NCBI RefSeq assembly: GCF_024753285.1
Contig: NZ_JANUGW010000015.1
Span: 62,001 to 126,000, forward strand
Direction of reading: 5' to 3'
DNA length: 64,000 nt
From: Massilia pinisoli
GTDB lineage: Bacteria; Pseudomonadota; Gammaproteobacteria; Burkholderiales; Burkholderiaceae_D
Shown: positions 62,461 to 64,000 of the stretch, one piece after another
How the letters are laid out: every line of letters begins with the position of its first letter
How positions within the stretch are numbered: position 1 is the stretch's first letter
The notes under the pieces: generated by a model
Databases searched by the model: none
What the model saw: the letters and a program-made list of their open reading frames with translations, nothing else
What the model was told of the DNA's origin: nothing
Translations under genes and position numbers: made by a program

Positions 62461-64000
62461 TTATTCGATCTCAACGGTCTCGACCGGCTCCGGCGGCGGC
62501 GGAACGTCGCCTTCCGGGAACTCGAGGAACACCTCGTCCTTCTCGTTCAGCTCGACCGTCACACGACCGCCGTTCACGAGACGGCCGAACAGCAGCTCGT
62601 CGGCCAGCGCCTTGCGGATCATGTCCTGGATGAGGCGCGACATCGGCCGCGCGCCCATCTGCGGATCGAAACCTTTCTTCGCGAGGAACTTGCGCAGTTT
62701 CTCGGTGAAGATGGCTTCCACCTTCTTCTCGTGCAGCTGCTCTTCCAGCTGCATCAGGAACTTGTCCACGACGCGCAGGATGATGTCCTCGTCGAGCGCG
62801 CGGAAGCTGATGATCGCATCCAGCCGGTTGCGGAACTCCGGCGTGAACATGCGCTTGATGTCGGCCATCTCGTCGCCCTGCGCCTTCGAATCCACGAAGC
62901 CGACGGAGCGCTTGGTCAGGCTTTCGGCGCCCGCGTTCGTGGTCATGATGATGATCACGTTGCGGAAGTCCGCCTTGCGGCCGTTGTTGTCGGTCAAGGT
63001 GCCATGGTCCATCACCTGCAACAGGATGTTGAAGATGTCCGGATGGGCCTTCTCGATCTCGTCCAGCAGCAGCACGGCATGCGGCTTCTTCGTGATGGCC
63101 TCGGTCAGCAGGCCACCCTGGTCGAAACCGACGTAGCCCGGCGGCGCACCGATCAGGCGCGACACGGCATGACGCTCCATGTATTCCGACATGTCGAAGC
63201 GCACCAGCTCGATGCCGAGGATGAACGCCAGTTGCTTCGCGACTTCCGTCTTGCCGACGCCGGTCGGACCGGAGAACAGGAACGAACCGATCGGCTTGTC
63301 CTGCTTGCCGAGGCCGGCGCGCGCCATCTTGATCGCGGACGCCAGCGCATCGATGGCCGGGTCTTGCCCGAACACGACGTTGCGCAGGTCGCGGTCGATG
63401 GTCTGCAGCTTGCTGCGGTCGTCCTGGTTGACGGTCTGCGGAGGAATCCGCGCGATCTTCGCGATGATGTCCTCGATCTCGGTCTTGCCGATGGTCTTCT
63501 TCTGCTTCGACTTCGGCAGCACGCGCTGCGCGGCACCCGCTTCGTCGATCACGTCGATCGCCTTGTCCGGCAGGTGACGGTCATTGATGAAGCGCGCGGC
63601 GAGCTCGGCCGCGGTCGACAGGGCCGACGCCGAATACTTGACGCCATGGTGCTCTTCGAAGCGCGACTTGAGGCCGCGCAGGATCTGCACGGTCTGCTCG
63701 ACCGACGGCTCGTTCACGTCCACTTTCTGGAAGCGGCGGCTCAGAGCGTGATCCTTCTCGAACACGCCGCGGAATTCCGTGAACGTGGTCGCGCCGATGC
63801 ACTTCAGCTGGCCGTTCGCGAGGGCCGGCTTCAGCAGGTTCGATGCGTCCAGCGTGCCGCCCGATGCGGAACCGGCGCCGATGATCGTGTGGATCTCGTC
63901 GATGAACAGGATGCCGTTCGGCGTGTCCTTGAGCTGCTTTAACACCGCCTTCAGGCGCTGCTCGAAGTCGCCGCGGTACTTGGTGCCGGCCAGCAGCGCG
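62461..64000 (-). CDS. clpA: ATP-dependent Clp protease ATPase subunit ClpA (5' end missing)
   Basis: The visible 513 or so residues are the end of the first ATPase domain and the whole second one; the N-terminal domain lies beyond the window. Walker B of domain one (GILFIDEIHTIIGAG), Walker A of domain two (SGPTGVGKTEVAKQL), Walker B (VLLLDEIEKAH) and the sensor stretch FRNVIIIMTTNAGAE are intact. ClpA unfolds tagged proteins and feeds them to ClpP. The long acidic tail (GDVPPPPEPVETVEIE) varies in the family. clpS is expected upstream, outside the window. Confidence 0.95.
   Translation of the reverse strand, partial: ALLAGTKYRGDFEQRLKAVLKQLKDTPNGILFIDEIHTIIGAGSASGGTLDASNLLKPALANGQLKCIGATTFTEFRGVFEKDHALSRRFQKVDVNEPSVEQTVQILRGLKSRFEEHHGVKYSASALSTAAELAARFINDRHLPDKAIDVIDEAGAAQRVLPKSKQKKTIGKTEIEDIIAKIARIPPQTVNQDDRSKLQTIDRDLRNVVFGQDPAIDALASAIKMARAGLGKQDKPIGSFLFSGPTGVGKTEVAKQLAFILGIELVRFDMSEYMERHAVSRLIGAPPGYVGFDQGGLLTEAITKKPHAVLLLDEIEKAHPDIFNILLQVMDHGTLTDNNGRKADFRNVIIIMTTNAGAESLTKRSVGFVDSKAQGDEMADIKRMFTPEFRNRLDAIISFRALDEDIILRVVDKFLMQLEEQLHEKKVEAIFTEKLRKFLAKKGFDPQMGARPMSRLIQDMIRKALADELLFGRLVNGGRVTVELNEKDEVFLEFPEGDVPPPPEPVETVEIE

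Overview
The window is one GC-rich, gene-dense chromosomal stretch carrying almost only housekeeping, sulfur-metabolism and signalling genes. Gene families and order (orn / M48 protease / pterin dehydratase / rsgA; cysI-DUF934-cysH-cysD-cysN-cobA; prpB-prpC-acnD-prpF under a sigma-54 activator; an OmpC-like 16-strand-type porin; lptF/lptG opposite pepA) point to a betaproteobacterium of the Burkholderiales, most likely Oxalobacteraceae (Massilia or a close relative). This placement is an inference from gene content; no rRNA or tRNA gene was seen. No phage, transposase, integrase, CRISPR array or plasmid function was found.

Layout. 1-8.6 kb: the end of a metallo-hydrolase, a hybrid histidine kinase, orn, an M48 membrane protease, a pterin carbinolamine dehydratase, rsgA, then argF and argG. 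8.7-17.7 kb: a YkgJ-type cysteine-cluster protein, then a complete Wsp surface-sensing operon (wspA, B, C, D, E, F, R) that ends in a diguanylate cyclase. 17.7-24.2 kb: murB (reverse), yajQ, an FMN oxidoreductase, a PAS-GGDEF-EAL protein and a DHH phosphoesterase (reverse). 24.4-27.9 kb: a LytS-like kinase, a LytTR regulator and a NarX-type kinase. 28-29.9 kb: a porin and a methyltransferase. 29.9-37.0 kb: a CysB-like regulator divergent from the assimilatory sulfate reduction operon. 37.0-40.3 kb: lptF-lptG-cbiX and a small coiled-coil protein, all reverse. 40.4-44.3 kb: pepA, a small lipoprotein, DUF1653 and an unknown gene, an AT-rich spacer, xth. 44.3-47.2 kb: a four-PAS GGDEF-EAL protein. 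47.3-57.9 kb: the 2-methylcitrate cycle genes (prpB, prpC, a GNAT enzyme, acnD, prpF), then actP with its DUF485 partner, then prpR. 58.0-60.6 kb: a reverse-transsulfuration pair (cystathionine beta-synthase and gamma-lyase). 60.7-64 kb: a chemoreceptor and the C-terminal two thirds of clpA.

How it works together. Cyclic-di-GMP signalling is dense: WspR and two GGDEF-EAL proteins make or break the molecule, YajQ belongs to a c-di-GMP-binding family, and Orn clears the pGpG breakdown product. Sulfur flow is also nearly complete: CysD/CysN activate sulfate, CysH has the cysteines of an APS reductase, CysI reduces sulfite, CobA and CbiX serve siroheme synthesis, and the 58-60 kb pair turns homocysteine into cysteine. 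Propionate use is self-contained: prpR sits beyond actP, prpB has a textbook sigma-54 promoter, and prpB and prpR share an inverted-repeat motif that may be the PrpR site. Many genes overlap by 1-4 bases (ATGA or TGATG), which helped fix start codons.

Non-coding structure worth attention includes a family of GTAGGGTGG/CCACGCG hairpin repeats at five places (REP/REPIN-like), operator-like palindromes ahead of the LytS-like kinase, the porin and cysI, and a repeat-rich pepA leader. I found nothing I can defend as a wholly new biological system. The best candidates for new biology are the acetyltransferase embedded in the prp operon and the REP-like family.
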